From an uncultured Alphaproteobacteria bacterium (GTDB lineage: Bacteria; Pseudomonadota; Alphaproteobacteria; CAAGCB01; CAG-977), in the NCBI GenBank assembly GCA_944390195.1, contig CALXOZ010000020.1:1-35323 (forward strand): DNA of 35,323 nucleotides, written 5' to 3'. The notes below the pieces were generated by a model, which was not told the origin of the DNA, made no database searches, and saw nothing but the letters and a program-made list of their open reading frames with translations. This document shows, piece by piece, positions 26,531 through 35,323 of the stretch. Each line of letters opens with the position of its first letter. Positions within the stretch are counted from its first letter, which is position 1. The translations under genes and the position numbers were made by a program.

Positions 26531-26569
26531 CATACTTATTTCAGGAATGTTATGAAATCGGTAAGTATG
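26531..26569. repeat. Bulged inverted repeat in the intergenic region
   Basis: CATACTTA (26531-26538) pairs with TAAGTATG (26562-26569), and directly inside it TTTCA (26539-26543) pairs with TGAAA (26553-26557). This gives 13 bp with a four-base bulge on one side. No T-run follows, so it is not a terminator. Confidence 0.4.
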
Positions 26570-27079
26570 AGATTGTCAAAAAACATGATGTAAAATTATA
26601 AACATACAAAAAAGCGTTCAGGAAAGTTTCAAAAGCGGAATAACAAAAACGGTTTGTCATATTGAAAAGTGTTTTTTGTGCTCTTATCAATCGAATATAC
26701 CCGTCGGTCTGTTTTATGATATTATTTTGTTAATCGGCAAAGAATATGTTGTCGTTTGATAACGCTATGTCGGTTATTGTTTTTCGATGAAGTCAGATGA
26801 TTTTAGTGATTTGGAAACACATAAAACAAATAACTTGCAGAAGGATAGTGTTACACTTTTTCCGATAAGCAATATAAAACATTTTCTATCTGGATAACAA
26901 AGCGTGTTTTGGAAATATGAAGATTTATATTTCAAACTCAATTTGATATCCAAGAAATGAATATTTTTTCTCCGTCTTTTTGAATTGGTGAAAATGGGGA
27001 GATTTTTATTTAAAAACGTTTTTTGAAACGGTCTTGCGGCAGGCATGGGCATTGTCGTAAAAAGCTTTTAAAGAGAATA

Positions 27080-27108
27080 TTGACATAAAAAACGTTGATG
27101 ACGTTATT
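27080..27108 (+). promoter_or_regulatory. Candidate promoter upstream of the atp operon
   Basis: A perfect -35 TTGACA at 27080-27085 is followed after 17 bases by GTTATT (27103-27108), a poor -10. The spacer contains the inverted repeat AACGT-TGATG-ACGTT (27091-27105), placed where a repressor would block polymerase. Confidence 0.3.
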
Positions 27109-27244
27109 TGTATTCGCCAGACCAACCGTGAAAATTGTATAAAACAAACGGCGATCTTTTTTTTAAACGCTGTCATTTGTAAAAAAATCAATCAGTGTTT
27201 GATCTTTTTTTCTTTTTTTTTTTTTATAAAAAAGTTACTCTTAA

Positions 27245-28705
<1,461 letters not shown>

Positions 28706-28708
28706 AAC

Positions 28709-29128
28709 ATGAGATTGAAAACGTTGACCCCTTCGGGGATTGTTGTTGACGAACAAGTCTCTCGCATCCGTTTTGACGCGTTGGACGGTTCTTTTACATT
28801 TTTACCGAAACATGCCGATTTTGTTACGGTTATCGTGCCGGGATTGGTTTTCTTTAACCCTTTGGACGGCGAAGGCGATAAAGAAGTGTATATGGCGTGT
28901 GACAGAGGTATTTTGGTTAAAGGCAATGCAACTGTTTTATTGTCCGTCCGTCGCGCCGTTATCAGTGAAAGTTTGGAAGAATTGTCCCGTATCATAACGG
29001 AAGATTTTAAAAAGGAAGAAGAAAGCAGAAAAGTTCTCAACGCCGCAATGGCACGTTTGGAGGCCGGATTGACGCGTGGCGTCATGTTTAGGAACCTTAA
29101 CAATCAACCGGATCAGTTGAAGGGGTGA
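28709..29128 (+). CDS. atpC: N-type ATPase F1 epsilon subunit
   Basis: This is the central-stalk epsilon subunit, 139 residues. The N-terminal beta-sandwich includes PSGIVVDEQVSRIRFDALDG and FLPKHADFVTVIVPG, the region equivalent to the canonical G-x-L-P-x-H-A motif. A short helical C-terminus follows (EESRKVLNAAMARLEAGL). The motif order and its place right after atpD support the call. The stop TGA overlaps the ribosome site of atpQ (AGGGG, 29121-29125). Confidence 0.9.
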   Translation: MRLKTLTPSGIVVDEQVSRIRFDALDGSFTFLPKHADFVTVIVPGLVFFNPLDGEGDKEVYMACDRGILVKGNATVLLSVRRAVISESLEELSRIITEDFKKEEESRKVLNAAMARLEAGLTRGVMFRNLNNQPDQLKG

Positions 29129-29130
29129 AT

Positions 29131-29583
29131 ATGGGGATTAATGCGACAAAAAAAACGCAAAAAAAAGCCAAAGAAGCTTTGGTTTCCCGTTTAACGAAAA
29201 GGGCGGCGCGTCATTTGGTCAATAAAACCGATGACAAAGCGTTTAAACCGACAAGGGGACTCGCCTTTTTGGGAGCCTTAGGCTGGAATATTCCAATTCC
29301 GACTTTTTTAGGAATATTGTTGGGACGGTGGATGGACGCTCATCATAAAGTCAACTCTGTTTCTTGGACGTTGAATTTTTTGCTGTTAGGGTTGTTGATC
29401 GGAATGGCCGGAGCGTGGTTTTGGCTGAAACGCGAAGGCATCGATTATGCCCAAAAAGAACAGGAACGCCGTAACGCGTTGATTAATCAAACACAGTATC
29501 AAGATGATGAAACGACGTCTGAGGCAACCGCTCCGTTGGTTGCTGAAAATGTTCAGGATTCTTTTGAACAGGAGGAAAAATGA
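29131..29583 (+). CDS. atpQ: N-type ATPase accessory membrane protein AtpQ (AtpI-like)
   Basis: This is a 150-residue protein of the ATPase gene 1 / AtpI-like group. A basic N-terminus of about 45 residues is followed by two membrane helices around LGWNIPIPTFLGILLGRWMD and LNFLLLGLLIGMAGAWFWL, and then a charged tail. The motif P-T-x-x-G-x-x-L-G-x-W-x-D between the helices is the family signature. AtpI-like proteins help assemble the c-ring; AtpQ is one of the two markers of N-ATPase operons. ATG 29131 is favoured over GTG 29125 because of the AGGGG spacing. The stop overlaps atpR. Confidence 0.83.
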   Translation: MGINATKKTQKKAKEALVSRLTKRAARHLVNKTDDKAFKPTRGLAFLGALGWNIPIPTFLGILLGRWMDAHHKVNSVSWTLNFLLLGLLIGMAGAWFWLKREGIDYAQKEQERRNALINQTQYQDDETTSEATAPLVAENVQDSFEQEEK

Positions 29584-29900
29584 TGTCATCTTATCTGTCT
29601 TTTTCCACTATTTCGGGCTTTTTAGGAGGTCTGTTTCTGGGGACTTTTTATTTTGTAGGGCTTTGGTGGTCTGTGGCTCGTATTAAACAAGTAAAAAGGA
29701 AAAAATTGTTTTTATTTATCAGTTGGCTTGTTCGATTGGCGGTTTTGTGCGCCGGTTTGTTTTTTTTGGCGCGTCAGGATGCTCGTATGTTAATCAGCGG
29801 TGTTTTGGGATTGTTCATAGCCAGATTTTTCATTTTGCGCACGGTAAAGAAAAAAATAAAAAATGAAAATCCGAAAATCAAGGAGAACGTTGTATGTTAG
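29583..29900 (+). CDS. atpR: N-type ATPase accessory membrane protein AtpR
   Basis: This is a short membrane protein of about 105 residues with three hydrophobic segments: GFLGGLFLGTFYFVGLWWSV, ISWLVRLAVLCAGLFFLA and MLISGVLGLFIARFFIL. The Gly-rich first helix ending in LWW, an arginine inside the second helix, and G-x-x-x-A-R-x-x-x-L-R in the third match the AtpR family. That family occurs essentially only in N-ATPase operons and is thought to act in c-ring or a-subunit assembly. AGGAGG at 29570-29575 supports ATG 29583, though ATG 29580 is equally in frame. The 3' end overlaps the atpB start. Confidence 0.85.
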   Translation: MSSYLSFSTISGFLGGLFLGTFYFVGLWWSVARIKQVKRKKLFLFISWLVRLAVLCAGLFFLARQDARMLISGVLGLFIARFFILRTVKKKIKNENPKIKENVVC

Positions 29901-30622
29901 AAATATATGACCAGCAAATTGCTTTTTATTTGCCATATACAAACATTCCTGTTAATTGGACGATTGCGTCGACATGGATTGTGATGGTCGTTTTAATGCT
30001 GGTATCGTGGCTGGCCACCAGACATTTAAAAACGGGAGACAAGGTTTCCCATTGGCAAACGGCGATGGAAGTGTTGATCAAAGGGATTTATGGTCAAATT
30101 AATGAAGTAACCAAAAGTAATCCCATGACCTATCTGCCGTTTATCGGGACGTTGTTCATTTTTATCATGACATGTAACATATTGACAGTAATCCCGATAT
30201 TCAAAACGCCGACAGCTTCTTTTTCAACCACCTCGGCATTGGCTTTTCTCGTGTTGCTGGGAATACCTTTTTTCGGAATAAAAAATGCAGGGTTGAAAAA
30301 TTATTTGAAAAAATACCTGACACCTTCTCCGGCAATGCTGCCGTTTAACATTTTCAGCGAGCTGGCGTCAACGGGAGCTATGGCAGTCCGTTTGTTCGGA
30401 AATGTTTTGTCCGGTGTGATCATCGGTGCCATTTGTTTTATGCTTGTCCCTATCATATTGCCTTTGCCGATGCAGGTATTGGGACTTTTTACCGGTATGA
30501 TCCAAGCTTACATCTTCGCAATACTGGCTTTGATGTATATATCTTCGGTGAGTGCGCAAGAAGAAGCCCCCGTCGCCGGAGTTGAAAAAAAAGTGCCGGA
30601 CGACCAAGAAAAAAATATGTAA
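29894..30622 (+). CDS. atpB: N-type ATPase Fo a subunit
   Basis: This is the ion-channel stator subunit in the membrane, 242 residues with five to six helices. The essential arginine is R166 in GAMAVRLFGNVLSG, the hallmark of all a subunits. The segment FNIFSELAST just before it and the C-terminal helix AYIFAILALMYIS are also typical. AGGAG lies 8 bases before ATG 29894, and the start overlaps the atpR stop by a few bases. The acidic C-terminus projects into the cytoplasm or periplasm and is not conserved. Confidence 0.92.
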   Translation: MLEIYDQQIAFYLPYTNIPVNWTIASTWIVMVVLMLVSWLATRHLKTGDKVSHWQTAMEVLIKGIYGQINEVTKSNPMTYLPFIGTLFIFIMTCNILTVIPIFKTPTASFSTTSALAFLVLLGIPFFGIKNAGLKNYLKKYLTPSPAMLPFNIFSELASTGAMAVRLFGNVLSGVIIGAICFMLVPIILPLPMQVLGLFTGMIQAYIFAILALMYISSVSAQEEAPVAGVEKKVPDDQEKNM

Positions 30623-30639
30623 TTTCAGGAGGATTAAAT

Positions 30640-30918
30640 ATGGATTTAGTTGCTATTTTGGGTTCTGTATCAATTTTTACGGCAGGTTTGTGTCTTGCCA
30701 TAGGGGGCTTTGCTGTAGCGTTGGGAGAAGGGTATGCCGTGGCTTGCGGATTGACGGCTTTAGCTCAACAACCCGACGAAGCCGGTTCGATTTCACGCAC
30801 AATGTTCATTTCCTTAGCCATTGTCGAAACATCCGGAATTTATTGCTTTGTGGTCGCAATGATTTTGCTGTTTGCGAATCCGTTCTGGCAATATGCAATT
30901 TCCGCCGTCGCTCAATAA
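30640..30918 (+). CDS. atpE: N-type ATPase Fo c subunit (rotor ring)
   Basis: This is a two-helix hairpin of 92 residues forming the rotor ring. The ion-binding glutamate of helix 2 is E63 in LAIVETSGIYCF, with T64, S65 and Y68 matching the polar pattern seen in sodium-binding c subunits. Helix 1 carries a second glutamate, E30, in ALGEGYAVA, at the position where sodium-type rings have glutamine. The polar loop is AQQPDE, and the end is FVVAMILLFANPFW, typical of N-type c subunits. The near-perfect AGGAGGA ribosome site (30627-30633) is the strongest in the operon, fitting the many copies needed per complex. Confidence 0.93.
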   Translation: MDLVAILGSVSIFTAGLCLAIGGFAVALGEGYAVACGLTALAQQPDEAGSISRTMFISLAIVETSGIYCFVVAMILLFANPFWQYAISAVAQ

Positions 30919-30950
30919 ATGTATTCTGAAAACAGATAAGGAATTTTATT

Positions 30951-31733
30951 ATGTCTGCGGATTTTTATACAATTATGGCTCAAATCGTGAATTTTACGAT
31001 TTTAGCATGGGCTTTGTACAAGTTTTTGTACAAGCCGTTGCTGGTCGCCGTCGATAAGCGGGAAAAACGCATCGCAGGCGAAATCAAAAATGCTGAAGAT
31101 CTGGCTGCCGAAGCCGAGAAAAAACTGGATGCGCTGAATAAACGTTATTTGGCAATTGATGACGAACGCACGCAAATATTGAATGAAGCGAGAGAAGAAG
31201 CCGAAGCTTTGCGTCAACAAAAAGAACGTGAAATTCAAGCGGAAATGTTGGAAAAAAGATTAATTTGGCAACAAGAATTGGATAGAGAAAAATCCTCTGT
31301 CGCAAATGAGCTCCGCCAATCGGTCGTCAATAATTTTCTGGAATTTTCCAGAAAAGCTTTTAAACAAATGGCTGATGAAAGTTTGGAAAACCGTTTTATT
31401 TCCGTTTTTAAAAGCCGTCTGGCGGATCTGTCCGGCAAAGATAAAAAGTTGTTGTTGGCGGATAGTCAAGACGCTCCCGTTCAAATCACCTCTTCTCAAG
31501 AATTGACGCAACAAACTCAGGATGATTTGAAAAAGGTTCTGATTGAAACGTTGGATCTTCAAAATCCGGTATTCGTCTTTAAAGTTTCCCCCCGATTGTT
31601 GTGTGGGATCGAATTTTCAATAAACGGTAATGTCGTTTCTTGGAATTTGGACGACTATCTGAATACGTTTACGGAAAAAATGAACGATGCTTTGGAAACA
31701 GTTTCTTTGCGTCTGAGCCGCGAAGAAAATTAA
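30951..31733 (+). CDS. atpF: N-type ATPase b subunit with delta-like C-terminus
   Basis: This is the peripheral stalk protein. At 260 residues it is far longer than a normal b subunit of about 160. A membrane helix at about 6-30 (NFTILAWALYKFLYKPL) is followed by a charged coiled coil over about 30-110. The C-terminal part over about 140-260 includes VFVFKVSPRLLCGIEFSINGN, which resembles the end of the delta subunit (V-x-P-x-L-x-G-G-x-x-I). The operon has no separate atpH (delta) gene, so this extension probably takes its role, as proposed for N-ATPases. AAGGAA lies 7 bases before the ATG. Confidence 0.88.
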   Translation: MSADFYTIMAQIVNFTILAWALYKFLYKPLLVAVDKREKRIAGEIKNAEDLAAEAEKKLDALNKRYLAIDDERTQILNEAREEAEALRQQKEREIQAEMLEKRLIWQQELDREKSSVANELRQSVVNNFLEFSRKAFKQMADESLENRFISVFKSRLADLSGKDKKLLLADSQDAPVQITSSQELTQQTQDDLKKVLIETLDLQNPVFVFKVSPRLLCGIEFSINGNVVSWNLDDYLNTFTEKMNDALETVSLRLSREEN

Positions 31734-31754
31734 TGATGATGAAACGGAAACAGT

Positions 31755-33284
31755 ATGTTAACAGAAGCTTTAAAAGACGCTTTTAATCTTGTTCAAGAAA
31801 CGATAGACCATCAAACGCCTGAAATGAATATTGATGAAATCAGTACGGTTTCATCGGTTTCAGGGGCGACCGCCGAAGTTTCCCGTTTGGACAATGTGCA
31901 AATGGAGGAATTGTTGGTTTTCCCCAACAATGTCATGGGAATGACTTTCATGCTTTCAGAAAATTCGGTCGGGGTCATTTTTTTAAACCAACCGCAAGGT
32001 ATCAAAGCCGGAGACCGCGTGTACCGTACAGGGCGTGTTGTTGATGTTCCTGTCGGTGAACGGTTGTTGGGGCGTGTTATCGATCCGTTGGGTAACCCTT
32101 TGGACGCGCAAGGGCGTATCGTTACGGTTAATCGCAGAAAAATTGAAAGGGAAGCCTATCCGATTATGGCAAGGGCTCCTGTTTCGACGCCGTTGCAGAC
32201 GGGGATAAAAGCCATTGATTCTTTTACACCGATCGGACGCGGGCAACGCGAATTGATTTTAGGAGATCGTCAAACGGGAAAAACGGCTTTGGCAATTGAT
32301 ACGATTATCAACCAGAAAAATACGGGTGTCATTTGCATCTATTGTGCAATTGCCCAACGGGGAACAGCAATTGCGCGTGTGATTGACAATTTGAAAAAAT
32401 ACGGGGTGATGAAAAACACGATCGTTGTCGCCGCTTCCGGAGACGAAACGGCTGGAATGCAATATATTGCTCCTTATGCCGCAACGGCAATCGGTGAGTA
32501 CTTTATGGAAAAAGGACGTGACGTTTTGGTTATTTACGACGACTTGACCAGTCATGCCCGCGCTTATCGGGAATTGTCTTTGTTGTTGCGCAGACCTCCC
32601 GGACGAGAGGCTTTCCCCGGAGACATCTTTTATATCCATTCACGTTTGTTGGAACGATCCACTCATTTGCGTCCCGAGTACGGTGGTGGTTCTTTGACGG
32701 CTTTGCCGATCGTTGAGACGGAAGCTCAAAATATTTCCGCGTATATTCCGACAAATATCATCTCCATTACGGACGGTCAGATTTATTTGTCTTCTCCGAT
32801 GTTCCAAAAGGGGTTGTTGCCGGCGATTGATACGGGACGTTCCGTTTCCCGTGTCGGCGGAGACGCTCAATTACCGGCTTACAGTTCTTTGGTCGGGCCT
32901 TTGAAGTTGGCTTTTTCCCAATTTGAAGAATTGGAAAGTTTTGCAAAGTTCAGATCTCATTTGGACGCTCAAACCGAAAAGCAGCTAAAACGCGGTCAAG
33001 CAATCCGTGCCGTCATGCAACAAAAACAATTTGCTCCGGTTCCTGTTGTCGAACAAATCGCTGTTTTATTCGCGACAACTCAAGGACTTCTTGATAATGT
33101 CAGTGATAAGCTGAGGGAAAAGGCGTATCACACGATTGCCCAATTGATGAAAACAACGCATAAAGACACTGCCGAGTTGATCTTGAACCGTGAAAAATTA
33201 TCACAAGAATGCAAAGAAAAATTGGCAAACGATATAAAAGAAGCATTGATAAACGAACGTATCATTTCTGCTAAACAGGTTTGA
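31755..33284 (+). CDS. atpA: N-type ATPase F1 alpha subunit
   Basis: This is the non-catalytic nucleotide-binding subunit of the F1 hexamer, 509 residues. It has the P-loop GDRQTGKT (170-177), the conserved VVAASGDETAGMQYIAPY and LLRRPPGREAFPGDIFYIHSRLLER. The late signature SVSRVGGDAQLPAY, with the arginine that reaches into the beta catalytic site, is also present. Length and motifs are complete. It comes after atpF and just before atpG, as in other N-ATPase operons. Confidence 0.95.
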   Translation: MLTEALKDAFNLVQETIDHQTPEMNIDEISTVSSVSGATAEVSRLDNVQMEELLVFPNNVMGMTFMLSENSVGVIFLNQPQGIKAGDRVYRTGRVVDVPVGERLLGRVIDPLGNPLDAQGRIVTVNRRKIEREAYPIMARAPVSTPLQTGIKAIDSFTPIGRGQRELILGDRQTGKTALAIDTIINQKNTGVICIYCAIAQRGTAIARVIDNLKKYGVMKNTIVVAASGDETAGMQYIAPYAATAIGEYFMEKGRDVLVIYDDLTSHARAYRELSLLLRRPPGREAFPGDIFYIHSRLLERSTHLRPEYGGGSLTALPIVETEAQNISAYIPTNIISITDGQIYLSSPMFQKGLLPAIDTGRSVSRVGGDAQLPAYSSLVGPLKLAFSQFEELESFAKFRSHLDAQTEKQLKRGQAIRAVMQQKQFAPVPVVEQIAVLFATTQGLLDNVSDKLREKAYHTIAQLMKTTHKDTAELILNREKLSQECKEKLANDIKEALINERIISAKQV

Positions 33285-33287
33285 AAC

Positions 33288-34181
33288 ATGGATATAGAAA
33301 GTTTGCAAAAACGGATAAAAACAACGCAGGATTTACGTTCCATTGTTTCCACAATGAAATCTTTGTCGGCGGTGAGTATTATCCAATATGATACGGCTTT
33401 AAAGTCTTTGGTGGAATACGGGCGGGCAATTAATTTGGGGGCGCTCGCTTTGATGAAAAACAGTGACTTGAAACTGCCTAGGGAGCCGCGTATAAAACCG
33501 CAGGCAAGACGCGCTTTGGCTGTCATTATCGGGTCGGATACAGGATTGGTCGGTAACATGAACCGTGAAGTTGTCCGGTATGCGCAAAACTCTTTAACAG
33601 AGCTTGGTTTTCAGATTAAAAAAACGGGTTTTATCGCTGTCGGACGGCAAATTATCGGGCAATTGATGAACACTCGCTGGAATGTAACGGAAAACTATCC
33701 GATTTCCAATTCCGTTAAAGCAATAAGCAATACAGCGGCATCGATTTTGGTTACAGCCGAAGAATATATGCGTACTCGTCGTGCGATGTATGTCTATGTG
33801 TACTATAATGAAAAGCGTGGGATCGGCGTTTCTCCGACGTCAATAAGGTTAATGCCTTTGGGAACGGAATGGTTGGAACGATTGAAAAAAATACAATGGC
33901 CGGGACGCAACTTTCCGACATATACGCTAAAATCCGATGTAATTTTTTCAGAGTTAATGAAAGAAAGGTTATTAATTGAGTTGTCTACGGCAATTACGGA
34001 AGCCTTGTCCGCAGAGCATCATATGCGTTTGACAACGATGCAGGCGGCAGAAAAAAATATTGATGAAAACCTCAATGAAATGAATTTGCAATATCAGCAA
34101 ATGCGTCAGGAGAACATTACTACGGAATTGCTGGACGTCGTTTCCGGAGCGGAAGCTTTGCGTATGCAGAAAAAGAAGTAA
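33288..34181 (+). CDS. atpG: N-type ATPase F1 gamma subunit
   Basis: This is the central rotor shaft, 297 residues. The N-terminal helix SLQKRIKTTQDLRSIVSTMKSLS is the conserved first strand of the coiled coil. The C-terminal helix ITEALSAEHHMRLTTMQAA...NIDENL matches the conserved E-x-x-x-R-x-x-A-M-x-x-A-x-x-N pattern. The middle is divergent from standard gamma, as is usual for N-ATPases. It is the last gene of the operon, starting 3 bases after the atpA stop, and runs directly into a terminator. Confidence 0.9.
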   Translation: MDIESLQKRIKTTQDLRSIVSTMKSLSAVSIIQYDTALKSLVEYGRAINLGALALMKNSDLKLPREPRIKPQARRALAVIIGSDTGLVGNMNREVVRYAQNSLTELGFQIKKTGFIAVGRQIIGQLMNTRWNVTENYPISNSVKAISNTAASILVTAEEYMRTRRAMYVYVYYNEKRGIGVSPTSIRLMPLGTEWLERLKKIQWPGRNFPTYTLKSDVIFSELMKERLLIELSTAITEALSAEHHMRLTTMQAAEKNIDENLNEMNLQYQQMRQENITTELLDVVSGAEALRMQKKK

Positions 34182-34214
34182 AAAGAACCTTTGCAAAAAA
34201 AGGTTCTTTTGTTG
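34181..34214 (+). terminator. Intrinsic terminator of the atp operon
   Basis: AAAAGAACCTTT (34181-34192) pairs perfectly with AAAGGTTCTTTT (34199-34210) around GCAAAA, and T-rich sequence follows. The first base is the last base of the atpG stop. Confidence 0.9.
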
Positions 34215-34278
34215 CTTTTTGGTCAATTGTTAAAAGAAATATCCGTTTTAATAAAATTTTTAATTTTGTTGTTTTTGC

Positions 34279-34306
34279 AAGGGGCTTGAATAGCTCCTTT
34301 GTTTTT
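34279..34306 (+). terminator. Second terminator-like hairpin downstream of the atp operon
   Basis: AAGGGGCT (34279-34286) pairs with AGCTCCTT (34292-34299), with one G-U, around TGAAT. TGTTTTT follows. There is no gene between this and the atp terminator 70 bases upstream. Confidence 0.6.
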
Positions 34307-34547
34307 GACGGTACGTCTGCCTCCGGTTGTTTTTTACAAAGATTTTATAACGGGATTTTTTGATGAAAACCGGACATTAAAAATGTTTTCGTTGAATTTT
34401 TTTCAGCAAAATGCGCATCACGGAAAAGGGATGGAACGATAGTTTTTACCGAGTGATGTTTGTTTATACCAACATATTGATATTATTGAATAAATAGGCG
34501 TTAATGAAGGTTGTGAGGGCAAACTGAAATATACTTTCCTTTGGCGG

Positions 34548-34581
34548 ATTACCCCTCCGGAAGTTACCTCCGTGTTACCTC
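34548..34581 (+). repeat. Short direct repeats upstream of the integrase gene
   Basis: GTTACCTC occurs at 34563-34570 and 34574-34581, one helical turn apart (11 bases). A related ATTACCCCTC lies at 34548-34557. They end 21 bases before the integrase start. Such iterated sites are where integrase arm-binding domains or excisionases often bind; this role is inferred. Confidence 0.45.
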
Positions 34582-34602
34582 AAATCGAAAGGATAAATGC
34601 CT

Positions 34603-35323
34603 ATGAATATCAATAAATCTTTCATCAACACCCTGTCTTTTTCGGGCAAGGAAACGACCTATTTCGACGATAGCGTCAAGGGCTTCGGCGTCCGCGTCTG
34701 CAAATCGTCCGCGAGTTACATTCTGATGTATCGCAACGCCTACGGGCGGCAGAAGAAACTGACCATCTGCAAAACAACGCTGATGACGCCGACCGAAGCG
34801 CGGGACGAAGCCAAGCGTCTTTTGGCTCTGGTCGTTCAGGGCAAAGACCCGGAACAGGAAAAACTGGAACGCCGCAAAGAACTGACGATTGGCGAACTGG
34901 CGGACGAGTTCCTTAAATTCAAACTGCCGTTTCTGAAACAGGCGACGCGGAACTCGTATCAATCGGCGGTCAAAAAGCACATCAAGCCGGATTTGGGCAA
35001 AATACCGATCAAAGCGTTCAGACATTCGGACGCTCAACGGTATTATAACGACTTGCTGATGGGGAAAGGGATAACGACCGTTCACCCCGGAAAAGAAGAC
35101 TTCCGGCATATCGGTTCGGCGAACACGGTTCTCGTCCCTTTGCGGTGTATGTTCGATTACGCCCGTTCTTTGGGATTGGTGGACTTCAATCCGGTCAAGG
35201 AGTTGCAGACTTTCCCCAATCCGTGCAGTTACGAGTTCTTTGACGAAGCGGAAATCAAGAAACTCGGCAGAATCATAAACACCTGCAATTACGTCAATCC
35301 GTATTATCAGATCGGAAGAGCAC
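34603..35323 (+). CDS. Tyrosine-type site-specific integrase (3' truncated by window end)
   Basis: The frame is open from ATG 34603 to the right edge, 240 codons, of which about 235 are before the adapter sequence. The N-terminus (FINTLSFSGKETTYFDDSVKGFGVRV, then SYILMYRNAYGRQKKLTI) is the arm-binding domain found in DUF4102-type prophage and island integrases. A SAM-like core-binding domain follows from about residue 95 (TIGELADEFLKF ... NSYQSAVKKHIKPDLGKIPI). The catalytic domain with the R-H-R-Y residues begins near residue 210 and is mostly missing. AAAGGA lies 8 bases before the start. Codon use favours CTG, TTC, ATC and CGC, unlike the TTG/TTT-rich neighbours, which suggests recent acquisition. 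The cargo would lie beyond the window. Confidence 0.85.
   Translation, partial: MNINKSFINTLSFSGKETTYFDDSVKGFGVRVCKSSASYILMYRNAYGRQKKLTICKTTLMTPTEARDEAKRLLALVVQGKDPEQEKLERRKELTIGELADEFLKFKLPFLKQATRNSYQSAVKKHIKPDLGKIPIKAFRHSDAQRYYNDLLMGKGITTVHPGKEDFRHIGSANTVLVPLRCMFDYARSLGLVDFNPVKELQTFPNPCSYEFFDEAEIKKLGRIINTCNYVNPYYQIGRA
35309..35323. other. Probable Illumina adapter remnant at the sequence end
   Basis: The last 15 bases, AGATCGGAAGAGCAC, are identical to the start of the Illumina TruSeq adapter. At the extreme end of a sequence this is most likely untrimmed adapter rather than genomic DNA, so the last five integrase codons should be disregarded. Confidence 0.9.

Larger units (their letters stand above)
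34211..34602. other. Intergenic region between atp operon and integrase
   Basis: About 390 bases with no credible gene. It contains the second terminator-like hairpin (34279-34306) and the short direct repeats (34548-34581). The junction between the AT-rich host sequence and the more GC-rich integrase segment falls within about 34500-34600. No tRNA or obvious attachment core was found. Confidence 0.5.

Noticed and set aside
26774-27052. 92-codon minus-strand frame upstream of atpD
   Set aside because: Basic, low-information sequence with no ribosome site or homology signal in an AT-rich spacer.
34564-35109. 181-codon minus-strand frame at the right end
   Set aside because: Shadow of the plus-strand integrase, rich in Arg and Phe, with no domain match.

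Overview
This window is AT-rich chromosomal DNA that looks alphaproteobacterial. The support is a class I lysyl-tRNA synthetase (10482-12068, minus), an alphaproteobacterial-style DinG-like helicase, a YcjX/YcjF pair and Gram-negative envelope genes: an outer-membrane beta-barrel, an RND efflux pump and an MsbA-like exporter. Assignment to an uncultured, possibly host-associated low-GC lineage is inference. The last 15 bases match the start of the Illumina TruSeq adapter, so the right edge is probably an untrimmed contig end.

Layout. 1-125: C-terminal tail of an unidentified gene. 634-5426 (+): CCA-adding enzyme, ycjX-ycjF, and an APH-family kinase ending in a perfect palindrome. 5497-8949 (-): MsbA-like ABC exporter and a DUF4396-AsmA-like fusion protein. 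9111-9593 (+): DUF805 membrane protein. 9614-12068 (-): a possible permuted NlpC/P60-fold protein and class I LysRS. 12165-14939 (+): DinG-like helicase. 14962-15160: a strongly folded, terminator-capped RNA element with no protein explanation, just upstream of an outer-membrane beta-barrel gene. 15934-17391: gltX. 17393-21847: an RND efflux pair behind a perfect TGTGA-N6-TCACA palindrome placed like a class II CRP site. 21850-26429: small unknown gene, dapL, dapF and an aberrant double-AAA+ Clp/ClpB-like protein. 27290-34181: a complete N-type F-ATPase operon in the order atpD-C-Q-R-B-E-F-A-G. 34603-end: 5' part of a tyrosine integrase of different base composition, preceded by short direct repeats.

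How the genes work together. DapL plus DapF convert tetrahydrodipicolinate to meso-diaminopimelate for lysine and peptidoglycan. The RND adaptor and pump would need a TolC-like channel encoded elsewhere. The atp operon has the accessory genes atpQ and atpR and no separate delta gene, which is the hallmark of N-ATPases; these usually accompany a standard F-ATPase encoded elsewhere. Its c subunit carries a glutamate in both helices.

The least explained items are the structured RNA at 14962-15160, the Clp-like protein with a degenerate first AAA+ module and no aromatic pore residues, the DUF4396-AsmA fusion, and the CRP-like efflux promoter.
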